64,000 bases of DNA from ZC4RG17 sp036380875 (GCA_036380875.1 DASVDX010000057.1:1-64000), one strand, 5' to 3'; shown: positions 51,174 through 60,434, numbered from the stretch's first letter. Made by a program: numbers and translations. Notes: generated by a model from the letters alone, not told the origin.

Positions 51174-52427
51174 GTGCCGACTCGTCTCGTCGACATCGCC
51201 CCCTCGATCGTCGCTTCCGAGCCCGATCGCCTCCGCGAGCTCCTCTCGCTCGTCGACGCCGCGCTGGATGCCGTAGATCCGGAAGAAGCGGTGCGCCGCC
51301 TGCTGGTGGACGAACCTCCTCCCGGTGAGCGAATCACGGTCCTGGCTTTGGGCAAGGCCGCCCCGGCGATGAGCCGGGGAGCGGCCCGGGCACTGGGCCG
51401 ACGTATCGGGCAGTTCGTGGTCGTCTCCGATCACACCGAGGAGGTGCCGGATGGGGCGGAGCTGATGGTCGGATCCCACCCCGTCCCCACGTCTGCCAGC
51501 GTGGACGCTGGCCGCCGAATCCTCGCTGCCGCCTCCGAGCCCGCCGACCACGTGCTGTTCCTCGTCTCGGGAGGAGGATCGGCGCTCGCCGAGGTCCCCC
51601 GGGAAGGCCTCGAGCTCTCCGATCTGGCCGCCGTGTACGACCTCATGTTGCGGGGCGGGGTGCCGATCGAGGAGACGAACTGTGTCCGCGCCCATCTGTC
51701 CGCTCTGAAGGGCGGACGTCTGGCGGCGGCAGCCAGCGCTCCAACCACGACGCTCGTCGTCTCCGATGTCGGGAAGAGGATCGAACTGGTCGCTTCGGGA
51801 CCGACGGTGCCGTGCCGTTCGACTCCGGCCGAGGCCCGCGCCGTCCTCGAACGTCACGGGCTCATCGGACGACTACCCACCGCAGTGAGGCGGGTCCTCG
51901 ACGGCCCGGCCGATCCCCCAGACATACCTCCGGGGCGCGTGGTCGTCGCCGGGGACGGAGCGCTTGCCGCCGAAGCCCTGGCGGCCGACGCCGCCCGCCG
52001 GGGTATCCCTGCCCGGGTCGTCACCACCGAGCTGCGGGGAGAGGCATCGACGGCTGCCGTCGCGGCACTCTCCGCCGCCCCCTCCGGTGCAGTCGGGATC
52101 TTCGCCGGCGAGACGACGGTGACGGTGCGGGGTGATGGAAGCGGGGGGCGAAATCAGGAGGCGGCGCTGGCGGCGGCGCTGGAGGTCGAAGGCACCGGCA
52201 CCCGGTTCCTCACGTTCGGCACCGATGGCATCGATGGTCCCACCGACGCCGCCGGCGGCTACATCGATGGTGGCACCGCCGCCCGCATCCGGGACGGGGG
52301 AATCGACCCAGCGATTGCACTCGCCGCCAACGACTCGCATACGGCGCTGGGCGCGGCCCACGCCCTCGTCCGATGTGGGCCCACCGGGGTCAACGTCGCC
52401 GACCTGTGGCTGGTCGACCGACGCTGA
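51174..52427 (+). CDS. MOFRL-family glycerate 2-kinase
   Basis: The 417-aa product phosphorylates D-glycerate to 2-phosphoglycerate, as known for the family. The GCKA N-terminal domain has VLALGKAAPAMSRGAARALG, SHPVPT and FLVSGGGSAL. The C-terminal MOFRL domain has GGRNQEAALAAALEV and GTDGIDGPTDAAGGYID. The GTG at 51174 is inferred from the TACGCT box; a longer frame is in phase but overlaps the phosphatase promoter region. Confidence 0.88.
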   Translation: MPTRLVDIAPSIVASEPDRLRELLSLVDAALDAVDPEEAVRRLLVDEPPPGERITVLALGKAAPAMSRGAARALGRRIGQFVVVSDHTEEVPDGAELMVGSHPVPTSASVDAGRRILAAASEPADHVLFLVSGGGSALAEVPREGLELSDLAAVYDLMLRGGVPIEETNCVRAHLSALKGGRLAAAASAPTTTLVVSDVGKRIELVASGPTVPCRSTPAEARAVLERHGLIGRLPTAVRRVLDGPADPPDIPPGRVVVAGDGALAAEALAADAARRGIPARVVTTELRGEASTAAVAALSAAPSGAVGIFAGETTVTVRGDGSGGRNQEAALAAALEVEGTGTRFLTFGTDGIDGPTDAAGGYIDGGTAARIRDGGIDPAIALAANDSHTALGAAHALVRCGPTGVNVADLWLVDRR

Positions 52428-52454
52428 CATCCGACACTCACGCCCGTCCATCCA

Positions 52455-52460
52455 TACACT
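52455..52460 (+). promoter_or_regulatory. Putative -10 box of the CFA-like methyltransferase gene (leaderless)
   Basis: TACACT ends 7 nt before the ATG at 52468; no Shine-Dalgarno sequence between. Confidence 0.45.
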
Positions 52461-52467
52461 GCTCCCC

Positions 52468-53712
52468 ATGGAGGCCTTGGAAGCCTCTCGCAGGCTCTAC
52501 GAGCTCCTCGTGGCCACCTCGATGGAGTCGCCGCCACGGCTGCGCACCTGGACCGGCGACGAGTGGGGCCCAGCCGACGCCGCCGCGACGCTCGTACTAC
52601 AGCACCCGGGTGCCTTCGGAGCGCTGCTGCTCCCGCCCTCCGATCTGACGGCCGGAGAGGCCTACGTCTACGACGACATCGACATCGAAGGCGACATCGT
52701 TTCCGCTCTGCGTTTTGCTCACGGTCTGCTGTCCGCCGGTCCCGTCACGAGAGTGCGAGCTCTACGACTGGCCCGCAGCCTCCCAAGGGAGCGACGCCGC
52801 CAGGCCGCCGAGCGGCCCCAGTTCGAGGGGAGGATCCATTCGATCCGCCGGGACCGGCAGGTGGTGTCCCACCACTACGACACCGGCAACGACTTCTTCG
52901 CTCTGTTCCTCGACCCGCAAATGGTCTACTCCTGTGCCCACTTCCTCGACCCTGCGGAGCCGCTGGAGGTGGCCCAGCGGCGGAAGCTGGACCTGATCTG
53001 CCGGAAGCTGGAACTGCGGCCCGGCGATCGGTTCCTCGATGTCGGCTGTGGTTGGGGGGCCTTGGTGATCCATGCCGCCGTGAACTACGGCGTCGAGGCC
53101 ACGGGGATCACGGTCAGCACCGAACAGGCCGAGGAGGCCAGAAAACGCGCCACCCGTGCCGGTGTGGCAGACCGGGTGCAAATCCTCGAAGCGGACTACC
53201 GGGAGCTCGGGGGTCAGTACGACGCCATCGCCTCGGTGGGGATGGCCGAACACGTCGGCCTCGCCAAACTCCCGACGTATTTCCGCCACCTCAAGTCTCT
53301 GCTCGCTCCCGGGGGTCAGCTCCTGAACCACGCCATCTACACCAGGTCGTCGCATCTTCGACGACGCCCCTCGTTCGTACGCACCTATGTATTCCCCGAC
53401 GGGAAGCTCCACCGGGTCGACGAAGCGATATCCATCGCCAGTGACTCCGGATTCGAGCTGCGCGACGTCGAAATGCTGCGGCAGAGCTACGCCCTCACCC
53501 TCCGTCGCTGGGTCTCGAACCTCGAGGCCAACGCCTCCGCCGCCAGGGCGATCGCCGGCGAGAAGGTGTATCGGATCTGGCGGCTGTACATGGCCGGGTC
53601 GGCGGTGGCCTTCGAATTCGGCCACATAACCGTCGGCCAACTGCTTCTGACCGACCCTCGCCGGCCCTGGCAACTCGGGCGAAGCCGCCTCCTCGCCGCC
53701 GACGATCGCTGA
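52468..53712 (+). CDS. Cyclopropane-fatty-acid synthase-like SAM methyltransferase
   Basis: The 414-aa product has SHHYDTGNDFFALFLDPQMV (CFA family signature), YSCAHF and FLDVGCGWGALVIHAAVNYG (SAM motif I). The GMAEHVG segment corresponds to the active-site Glu/His area. Family members add methylene or methyl groups to unsaturated acyl chains of membrane lipids. The N-terminal ~130 residues are a lipid-binding-like extension. The exact product is unknown. Confidence 0.85.
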   Translation: MEALEASRRLYELLVATSMESPPRLRTWTGDEWGPADAAATLVLQHPGAFGALLLPPSDLTAGEAYVYDDIDIEGDIVSALRFAHGLLSAGPVTRVRALRLARSLPRERRRQAAERPQFEGRIHSIRRDRQVVSHHYDTGNDFFALFLDPQMVYSCAHFLDPAEPLEVAQRRKLDLICRKLELRPGDRFLDVGCGWGALVIHAAVNYGVEATGITVSTEQAEEARKRATRAGVADRVQILEADYRELGGQYDAIASVGMAEHVGLAKLPTYFRHLKSLLAPGGQLLNHAIYTRSSHLRRRPSFVRTYVFPDGKLHRVDEAISIASDSGFELRDVEMLRQSYALTLRRWVSNLEANASAARAIAGEKVYRIWRLYMAGSAVAFEFGHITVGQLLLTDPRRPWQLGRSRLLAADDR

Positions 53713-53761
53713 GCCGTCCGGCCTGTTTGCCCCCCTCTGACGACGGGTAGGAGGGGCGCGA

Positions 53762-53944
53762 ATGTTCCGACTCGACGACTACGAGAAGACCGAGGTCACC
53801 GACGAGCGGCCTTTCCCTCTGCGCCAGATCCTCATTGCTGTGGCGGTCATCGTCGCCGCTGTGCTGCTCGCCCTCACGGTGCTCGGCTTGATCGCTGACG
53901 AGCCCCCGCCGCGGATGGTCCCGGTCCAAGCAGACGCCCGGTGA
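53762..53944 (+). CDS. Small single-pass membrane protein (60 aa)
   Basis: GTAGGAGGGG upstream gives a good ribosome site. The product has an acidic N-terminus, one membrane segment (ILIAVAVIVAAVLLALTVLG) and a short Pro-rich tail. It is convergent with the PP2C gene. No family is recognised. Confidence 0.6.
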   Translation: MFRLDDYEKTEVTDERPFPLRQILIAVAVIVAAVLLALTVLGLIADEPPPRMVPVQADAR

Positions 53945-53952
53945 CGCTCTGG

Positions 53953-55722
53953 TCAGGCGGCATCTTGGGGGACGCCGAGAGTCTTCCTCTGTGCCCTTCC
54001 GATCACGATCAGGGAGGCGTCGTCGCGAGCCACCCCTTCTGCTTGGCCGAGCGACTCCTCGAGACACCAGTCGGCCACCCGTTCGGCGTCGGCGTAGGGG
54101 CAGCGCATCAGAGCCTCGGCCAGGTCCTCGACGCTCGCCACGGCGACCTCGTGTGGTCCCGTTGGATCGGCCAAGCCGTCGGAGAAGAGGACCAACGCCT
54201 CGCCGTCGTCGATGAGCGTGGCTCCCTCCTCCCACTTGGCGAGCTCGTCACCGCCGATGAGGATCGGTCCGGTCGCCTCGTATCGACGGACCTCTCGGCC
54301 CTTGCGATGCAGCACGGGCGGGCTCCCCGCGGCGGAGTAGATGACAGCTCCCGTGCGGGCATCGACCTCGGCGACTATCACCGACGCCATCAGCCCTCCG
54401 TCCTCGAGGACCCAGCGGGAAGCGGCGATGGCCGACGCCGGCCCGGCCCCCTGGCGAAGGGCGTGCTGGATGGCATCGGACAGTCGCAGGGCCGCCACCG
54501 CCGGCTCCGGCCCGTGGCCGACGATGTCGACGAGGATGGCGGCCAGACGGGAACTGCCGAGGGGCACGGTGAGAGCGGCGTCGCCGGCCAGCCAGCCTTC
54601 GGCGGGACGGAAACGAACGGCGACGTCCAGGCCTTCGACCGAAGCCCGGAGGTCGGACAATCGTCCCAACAGCACATCGACGATGGCGGCGTCGCGGGTG
54701 ACGGCGACGGCCGCTCGGTCGGCGATGTCCTCAGCGACCGCCAGCCGTCGGGCCGCCTGGGACACAGCGGCGGCGGTAGCGAAGAGGGCGGCAGTCAGGA
54801 TGCCGCTGGCGAAGACTGCGGCAGCGGCAAACGAACGGGGCTGGTCGGCGGGAGTAGTCGTCCCGAGGAGCCAGGCGATGGCCACGGGAGGGCCGGCGAG
54901 GATGATCGGCAGCAGCCGCCGCAGCACTATCCCGCCAGGCCACGGGCTGATGATCGGGGCCATGATCCCGAGACCCGGTCGAGCGATGACTATCCCGGCG
55001 CAGAAGACCACCGTGAGCAAGGCGGCACTGATCGCCATTCGCCCGGAGCCGAGCGGAAAACCACGCAGGTTGTCGTCGCCGTAGGCGAACGCCACGATCA
55101 CGGTGGCCCCGACCATCGCCGCGGCGATGGCCAACACCTGACCGATGATGTGGGCGATCCGCGACCGGGTCGACAACAAGATCAGAGCCGCCCCGCAGGC
55201 CGCCAGAACCGCTCCCTCGTTCAGAGCAGGGCGGGCAGGCAACTCGCCACCGACGATGTCCTCGGCGGTCAGGGACGAGAGGAGCCAACGAGGGAACATC
55301 AGATCGGCGACGTTGGCCACGATGACGGCGATACCCCCGGCCAGGACAGCCAGCGCGGCAAGGATGCCGAGGGCCCGCGTCCAACGTCTCGTCGAGATGA
55401 GGGCCCCGAGAAGCGACAGGCCGCCCAGCATGAAGAGGCAGGCGGTGGCGGGCTGCATCGGCCGCACCGTCAGTTCGGGGATCCACTGGGCGAGGATGGG
55501 GACGGACAGGACTCGTCCCGCCAGGGCGAGGCTGGCCCCGGCGAGCACGACCAAACCCGCCGCTTCGGCCACGACGCCGAACCGGCGACGCCACCGGGGA
55601 TCGACTTCCCCCCAGAGACGACGTTCCTCCGACGCCTCGCTCACTGGGACCCACTCGGCGACAGGAGAGGCATCAGCACGGACGCTAGCCGACCACCGGC
55701 GAGGCTGGCGCACGTCATTCAC
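53953..55722 (-). CDS. Membrane-integral PP2C (SpoIIE/RsbU-type) phosphatase
   Basis: The product has about eight N-terminal membrane segments (roughly residues 40-330) and a C-terminal SpoIIE/RsbU PP2C domain. Metal-site Asp residues appear in ILVDIVGHG, LVLFSDGLAD and ARDDASLIVIG. Such phosphatases dephosphorylate a STAS antagonist to release a sigma factor. The GTG at 55722 is chosen to avoid overlapping the divergent kinase gene; upstream starts reach 55797. The signal is probably sensed by the membrane part. Confidence 0.82.
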   Translation of the reverse strand: MNDVRQPRRWSASVRADASPVAEWVPVSEASEERRLWGEVDPRWRRRFGVVAEAAGLVVLAGASLALAGRVLSVPILAQWIPELTVRPMQPATACLFMLGGLSLLGALISTRRWTRALGILAALAVLAGGIAVIVANVADLMFPRWLLSSLTAEDIVGGELPARPALNEGAVLAACGAALILLSTRSRIAHIIGQVLAIAAAMVGATVIVAFAYGDDNLRGFPLGSGRMAISAALLTVVFCAGIVIARPGLGIMAPIISPWPGGIVLRRLLPIILAGPPVAIAWLLGTTTPADQPRSFAAAAVFASGILTAALFATAAAVSQAARRLAVAEDIADRAAVAVTRDAAIVDVLLGRLSDLRASVEGLDVAVRFRPAEGWLAGDAALTVPLGSSRLAAILVDIVGHGPEPAVAALRLSDAIQHALRQGAGPASAIAASRWVLEDGGLMASVIVAEVDARTGAVIYSAAGSPPVLHRKGREVRRYEATGPILIGGDELAKWEEGATLIDDGEALVLFSDGLADPTGPHEVAVASVEDLAEALMRCPYADAERVADWCLEESLGQAEGVARDDASLIVIGRAQRKTLGVPQDAA

Positions 55723-55748
55723 CCGAGAGAAGAGCGAACGAGGGTCGG

Positions 55749-56114
55749 GTGGCGAAGATGAGCTTCGAAGTCGCCGCCACCCCCGACGCCCCGGCACAAG
55801 CCCGAGCGTCGGTCCACTCGATCGTCGGCGAGTCGGCGTCCACCAACGACATCCTCTTGGCGACCTCAGAACTCGTCTCCAACGCCGTCATCCACGGGAA
55901 TCTCACCCCCAGGGATCGCATCCTCGTCGACGTGGAGGCGACCAGCGATCTCGTGCGTGTCACCGTCACTCACGACGGACCTCCCTTCGATCACACCGCG
56001 AGCCAGCCGCCTGGCCGGCCGGGAGGGTTCGGGCTCCACATCGTGGACGCGGTGTCCAAACGCTGGGACGTGAGCCACCAAGACGGCCGCACAGAAAGCT
56101 GGTTCGAGGTCTGA
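55749..56114 (+). CDS. Anti-sigma-factor serine kinase (RsbW/SpoIIAB-like HATPase)
   Basis: The 121-aa product is a small HATPase kinase: N box ELVSNAVIHG (41-50), G1 HDGPPF (75-80) and G2 GGFGLHIVD (92-100). All ATP boxes are intact. It binds and inhibits a sigma factor or phosphorylates the STAS antagonist. Divergent from the PP2C gene and 49 nt before the STAS gene, it is part of a partner-switching module. Confidence 0.88.
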   Translation: MAKMSFEVAATPDAPAQARASVHSIVGESASTNDILLATSELVSNAVIHGNLTPRDRILVDVEATSDLVRVTVTHDGPPFDHTASQPPGRPGGFGLHIVDAVSKRWDVSHQDGRTESWFEV

Positions 56115-56162
56115 CCGCCCACCTGGTCAGGGCTATCCTTCGGGCGCTCGTCCCAACCGAGG

Positions 56163-56513
56163 GTGAAGTTGACGACAGGACCCAAGTTCCAGATCGAGGT
56201 GGGTGTGCTGGGGGACGCCCGCCTGGTCACCGTCGCCGGTGAGATCGATTTGGCCGCCGCCCCGCAGCTGGCTGAGGTGCTCAGCGCCGAGCCCGAATCG
56301 GTCACCATCGCCGACCTGCGCGACGTGGGCTTCATCGACTCCACGGGCTTACGATCCCTCATGACGGCACAAGACAAGGTGAACGGAGCGGGTGGCCGGC
56401 TCGCTCTCGTCTACGGGGAGGGACCTGTGGAACGGATCCTCGACCTGACTCGACTGACCGACCGCTTCGAGGTCTTCGCTTCACCCGAGGATGCGGCTCA
56501 GGCGCTGGGATGA
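56163..56513 (+). CDS. STAS-domain anti-sigma factor antagonist
   Basis: The 116-aa STAS protein has the phosphorylation loop DLRDVGFIDSTGLRSLMTAQ with Ser60, as in SpoIIAA/RsbV. Dephosphorylated antagonist binds the kinase and frees sigma. The GTG start has a GAGG upstream. ATGA overlap with the sigma gene couples their translation. Confidence 0.92.
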   Translation: MKLTTGPKFQIEVGVLGDARLVTVAGEIDLAAAPQLAEVLSAEPESVTIADLRDVGFIDSTGLRSLMTAQDKVNGAGGRLALVYGEGPVERILDLTRLTDRFEVFASPEDAAQALG

Positions 56514-57598
56514 CCACCGACGGCACAGGCGCCATCCCGAATCGCACGGTCACCCGAGTCGAACTAGAGCCGTCGGTGGCCGCGCCATACATCGCCCGGC
56601 GGGTGGTCGCCGCCCTCATCGATCGCGGTCCCGCCATCAAGGCGATCGACGCCGCCCTCCTGGCCTCTGAGCTGGTCACGGGCGTCTCGGGCGGCGACGA
56701 CCCGATCGTCCTCGAGATCCAGCGAACCCCCACCACGGCGCGAATCGAGGTGAAGGCCTCCTTCGACGGCGGCGCCGACGAGCTGACGAGGACCATCCTC
56801 GACCGGCTGGCGGACCGCTGGGAGATCGGGCCTCCACCGTGGTTCGAGCTCGACCTCGTCCGCCGGCCGCGCCGTGTCGACCTCGACGAGAACACGCTCT
56901 GGCAACAGGTCACGGAAGATCGTGCGGCCCGGGACGAGATCTTCGCCCGCTACGAGGGCTTCGCCGGGGCGATCGCTCGGCGCTATCGGCGGTCCGGGGA
57001 AGGCGCCGACCTCGACCAGGTCGCCTACATGGCCCTCGTGGCGGCGATCGACCGCTTCGACCCTTCCCGGGGTGTGAAATTCTCCACATTCGCCGGGAAG
57101 ACGATCAGCGGCGAGTTGAAGAAGTACCTTCGGGACACCGCCTGGGCGATGAAGGTGCCACGCAGCTTGAAAGAGTCGGTTCTGCTCGTCACCAAGGAGA
57201 GGAATCGGCTGACCCAGGAGCTGGGGAGGACACCGACGGCGGAGGAGATCGCCAAGAAATTGGGAATGAGCCCCGCCGAGGTCGAGGAGGCGATGGGTGC
57301 CGGCCAGGCCTTCGGCACCACCTCGCTCGATGCTCCCGTCGGTGAGGAACCAGGAACGGCGATCATCGACACGATCGGCGACGAGGACGACGCCCTGGTC
57401 GACGCCGAACAGTGGTGGATGATCGAGCCGATACTCGAGAAGCTCTCCGAGCGGGACCAGCAGGTGCTGCACATGCGCTTCTTCGAGGACATGAGCCAAT
57501 CGGAGATCGCCGAGGTGATCGGTGTCTCCCAGATGCAGGTGTCGCGGATCCTCTCCTCGATCTTCGAGCGCATCAAGTCCGAGGTGGACCTCGACTGA
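56510..57598 (+). CDS. SigB/SigF-type sigma factor with N-terminal degenerate HATPase domain
   Basis: The 362-aa product is longer than the usual ~250 aa. Residues 15-117 resemble an RsbW-like HATPase: ASELVTGVSGG (N box, Asn replaced by Gly58), VKASFDGGAD (G1 lost), ILDRLADRWEIGPPPWFELD. ATP binding looks impossible. Residues 130-362 are a sigma factor: region 2 (DLDQVAYMALVAAIDRFDPS), region 3 (GRTPTAEEIAKKLG) and region 4 (LSERDQQVLHMRFFEDMSQ). I infer a built-in pseudo-anti-sigma domain. The STAS and kinase genes upstream supply conventional partners. Confidence 0.88.
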   Translation: MTTDGTGAIPNRTVTRVELEPSVAAPYIARRVVAALIDRGPAIKAIDAALLASELVTGVSGGDDPIVLEIQRTPTTARIEVKASFDGGADELTRTILDRLADRWEIGPPPWFELDLVRRPRRVDLDENTLWQQVTEDRAARDEIFARYEGFAGAIARRYRRSGEGADLDQVAYMALVAAIDRFDPSRGVKFSTFAGKTISGELKKYLRDTAWAMKVPRSLKESVLLVTKERNRLTQELGRTPTAEEIAKKLGMSPAEVEEAMGAGQAFGTTSLDAPVGEEPGTAIIDTIGDEDDALVDAEQWWMIEPILEKLSERDQQVLHMRFFEDMSQSEIAEVIGVSQMQVSRILSSIFERIKSEVDLD

Positions 57599-57635
57599 CC
57601 CGTTTGCCGCCCAGGAGGCCGGGTAGCCGGGCTCG

Positions 57636-58529
57636 ATGGCAGAGATCAGGATCGGCGTGTCGGGCTGGAACTACCGCCACTGGCGCCGTCGGTTCTATCC
57701 GGAGGGTCTCGTCCAACGCCGGGAGCTGGAGTACGCCGCGTCCTGCTTCGGATCCATCGAGATCAACGGCACGTTCTACGGCATGACGCGGGCGAGCACT
57801 GTCCGCCGATGGGTGTCGGCGACTCCGCCCGAGTTCGTATTCGCCGTGAAAGGCAGCCGCTTCATCACCCACAACAAGAAGCTGGGCGACGCCGAGGAGC
57901 CGCTGGCGAACTTCTTCGCATCCGGGATCCTGGAGCTCGGCCCGAAGCTGGGCCCGATCCTCTGGCAGCTCTCACCCAACTTCCGCTTCGACCCCGAGCG
58001 ACTCGAAACCTTCCTCGAGTTGCTGCCGTTCGACACCCGCGCCGCCGTCCGCCTCGCCCGCCGCCACGACGAGCGAGTGAAAGACCCCGGGTTCGGCCCG
58101 CAAGACGAGCGCCCCCTCCGCCACGCCCTCGAGATCCGTCACCCGAGCTTCTTCGTCGAAGAGCTCGTCGACATCGTGCGCCGCCACGGTGTGGCCCTGG
58201 CCGTTTCCCACGCCTCGGCGTGGGACTACACCGAAGAAGTGACGGCCGACTTCATGTACATCCGCCTCCACGGGCCCCGCAAGCTCTACGACAGCCGGTA
58301 CGAGCCCGACGAGCTCGCCGACTGGGCCGACCGCATCCGCCGATGGCACGAGGGGTCACAACCCGACGATGCCCGCCGCATCACCTCGTGCCCGCTCCCC
58401 TCGAAGCGCAAGCGCGACGTCTACGTCTACTTCGACAACGACGGTCACGCTCACGCCCCCCACCAGGCGCTCGAGCTCCAGCGCATCCTCGGCCAGGAGA
58501 AGCCTCGGAAGCCGAGCAGGGTCGTATAG
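57636..58529 (+). CDS. DUF72 family protein
   Basis: The 297-aa TIM-barrel-like DUF72 product begins MAEIRIGVSGWNYRHWRRRF and has ASCFGSIEINGTFYGM, FVFAVKGSRFITHNKKL and YIRLHGPRKLYDSRY. The family is widespread and of unknown biochemical role. It follows the sigma gene by 37 nt and may be in its transcript. Confidence 0.9.
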   Translation: MAEIRIGVSGWNYRHWRRRFYPEGLVQRRELEYAASCFGSIEINGTFYGMTRASTVRRWVSATPPEFVFAVKGSRFITHNKKLGDAEEPLANFFASGILELGPKLGPILWQLSPNFRFDPERLETFLELLPFDTRAAVRLARRHDERVKDPGFGPQDERPLRHALEIRHPSFFVEELVDIVRRHGVALAVSHASAWDYTEEVTADFMYIRLHGPRKLYDSRYEPDELADWADRIRRWHEGSQPDDARRITSCPLPSKRKRDVYVYFDNDGHAHAPHQALELQRILGQEKPRKPSRVV

Positions 58530-58554
58530 CGTCGAGCCGAGGAGGTATGACGAG

Positions 58555-59685
58555 ATGATGGGCACCAATGCGTGGACGATCGGCCGATTCCGGGGAGTCG
58601 AGATCCGAATCGACCCCTCGTGGAGCGTGATCGCGTTCCTGGTCGGCTACTCGTTCTACGTGCTGCTGTCGTTCCGCTTCCCTGACATCGCCGGGACGGG
58701 TCGGCTCACCCTGGCGCTCGTCATGACCTTGGTCTTCTTCCTCGGCGTCCTCGTCCACGAGATCGCCCATGCGTGGACCGCACTGGCACGGGGGATCGAG
58801 GTGCACAGCATCACCCTCTACATGTTCGGCGGAGCCACCCACGCCGAGCTCGAGACCGAGAATCCCTCGGACGAGCTGATCATCGCCGGCGTCGGCCCTC
58901 TCACCAGCCTGGCGATCGCCGCCTTGTTGTGGGTGGTGTCACTACTCGCCGGCGAGACCGCCATCGGCTACGCCGCCGGATACCTCGGCTGGATCAACCT
59001 GGCGCTGGCCGTCTTCAACCTGGTGCCGGGTTTCCCGCTCGACGGCGGCCGCGTCCTGCGGTCGCTCGTGTGGAAGGCGAACAACGACTTCGTCGCCGCC
59101 ACCCGACTCGCCTCCCGGGTAGGTCATGCCGTCGGGTTCGGGATCATGGCGATCGGCTTGTTCGTTCTGCTCTCCGGCAATCTGGTCAACGGCTTGTGGT
59201 TGATCGCCATCGGATGGTTCCTGGCCCAGTCGGCCCAGCAGTCGTTCACCCAGATGCAGGTTCGACGGATGCTCCAGGGTGTGCCGGCCCGGCGAATCAT
59301 GAGCGCCGGCCTGGTGGAGATACCGGGGGAGATGACGCTCCAGCAGGCGGTAGACGACTACTTCATGCGCTACGACTACAACGCCTTCCCCGTCCGGGTC
59401 GACGGGGCGTCGCACCAGATCATCACCCTGTCGTCGATTCGACGCGTCCCGCGTGAGGAATGGTCCCTCACACGCGTGGACGAGCACGCCACCGCCTTGG
59501 ACGACACGTGCACGGCCTCCGCCGACGAGCCGATGGACCAGGTCCTCGACAAGCTCGCCCGAAACGAGCACCACCGTGTCGTGGTGGTCGATGCCGGCGA
59601 CGTGGTGGGGATCATCACTCCACGCGACCTGGCCCGCTGGCTGGAGCGCTCCCAGGCTCTCGGGATGACCGAATCCCCCACCTGA
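58555..59685 (+). CDS. Site-2 protease (M50) with CBS domains
   Basis: The 376-aa product has the zinc site HEIAH (68-72) in a membrane helix and NLVPGFPLDGGRVLRSL (second metal-ligand motif). About six membrane segments are followed by two CBS domains near residues 240-370. Such enzymes cleave membrane-bound regulators such as anti-sigma factors. GAGGAGG lies upstream of the tandem ATG codons. An anti-sigma target is not visible here. Confidence 0.9.
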   Translation: MMGTNAWTIGRFRGVEIRIDPSWSVIAFLVGYSFYVLLSFRFPDIAGTGRLTLALVMTLVFFLGVLVHEIAHAWTALARGIEVHSITLYMFGGATHAELETENPSDELIIAGVGPLTSLAIAALLWVVSLLAGETAIGYAAGYLGWINLALAVFNLVPGFPLDGGRVLRSLVWKANNDFVAATRLASRVGHAVGFGIMAIGLFVLLSGNLVNGLWLIAIGWFLAQSAQQSFTQMQVRRMLQGVPARRIMSAGLVEIPGEMTLQQAVDDYFMRYDYNAFPVRVDGASHQIITLSSIRRVPREEWSLTRVDEHATALDDTCTASADEPMDQVLDKLARNEHHRVVVVDAGDVVGIITPRDLARWLERSQALGMTESPT

Positions 59686-59733
59686 GCGACCCGGCGGGTT
59701 TCGCATCCCCGGGATGGGGGTAGCTGCCTCTTC

Positions 59734-60228
59734 ATGACAGCACACGAAACCCGCCGAGTGGCCGTCGGCCGCACACGTTCCACCATCGGCCAGGTCATAG
59801 CCGGGATTCTCGGGCTCGCACTCGTGATCGCCGGTGGCGTGGCCATCGCCCGAGTCGGATTCGACTCCCTAACGGGAGACACCGCCAACGTCTTGGGCAT
59901 CGACCACACCCTGGCGCTCGGTCTGATCGACGTGGTGGTGGGTCTGATATTCCTCAGCGCCGCCTCCGCCACGTTCGGCGTGCGGGGCACGTTGCTGAGC
60001 ATGGGCACGATGGCGGTCGCTTTCGGCGCCATCGTCCTCATCGAACCGGACCCGTTCGTCGACTTCCTCGGCTCGGGAACTCCCGTGGGTGTCCTCTACC
60101 TGCTGGTCGGCATCGTCAGCCTGATCGGTGGATTCGCCACTCCCAACTACGTTCGGGAGGAGATCCGGGAGGAGACGAACGTCGACGGGGCCATCGAAGA
60201 GGATCGGATTCAGACCGAAGAGTTCTGA
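59734..60228 (+). CDS. Four-helix membrane protein of unknown function
   Basis: The 164-aa product has four hydrophobic segments and an acidic C-terminal tail (EEIREETNVDGAIEEDRIQ). It may be related to DUF4383 proteins by layout, but this is a weak resemblance. It follows the site-2 protease gene by 48 nt. Confidence 0.6.
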   Translation: MTAHETRRVAVGRTRSTIGQVIAGILGLALVIAGGVAIARVGFDSLTGDTANVLGIDHTLALGLIDVVVGLIFLSAASATFGVRGTLLSMGTMAVAFGAIVLIEPDPFVDFLGSGTPVGVLYLLVGIVSLIGGFATPNYVREEIREETNVDGAIEEDRIQTEEF

Positions 60229-60374
60229 TCGGTTCCCCCTCCCCCGGCCGGGCGCCTGGTGGACGTCGACGCCCGGCTCTGGGGACTCGACGGCCGCCCT
60301 ACCACGGACGCCGCTTTCTCAAACGTGAGCCTTTCCCTGGCGGTAGGTTTGGAGGAAGAGGTCCGTGGGTACGC

Positions 60375-60413
60375 CACGGCGACAAGACACGGCGACAAGA
60401 CACGGCGTCAAGA
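60375..60413 (+). repeat. Three 13-bp direct repeats in the dps leader
   Basis: CACGGCGACAAGA occurs twice, followed by CACGGCGTCAAGA, in exact tandem between 60375 and 60413, just before the dps Shine-Dalgarno. It may be a regulator or RNA-binding site. The rest of the 60229-60434 gap shows no gene. Confidence 0.65.
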
Positions 60414-60434
60414 GACGAATGAGGAGACTCCCAC

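Noticed and set aside
60375..60413. CRISPR array
   Set aside because: Contiguous 13-bp repeats without spacers.
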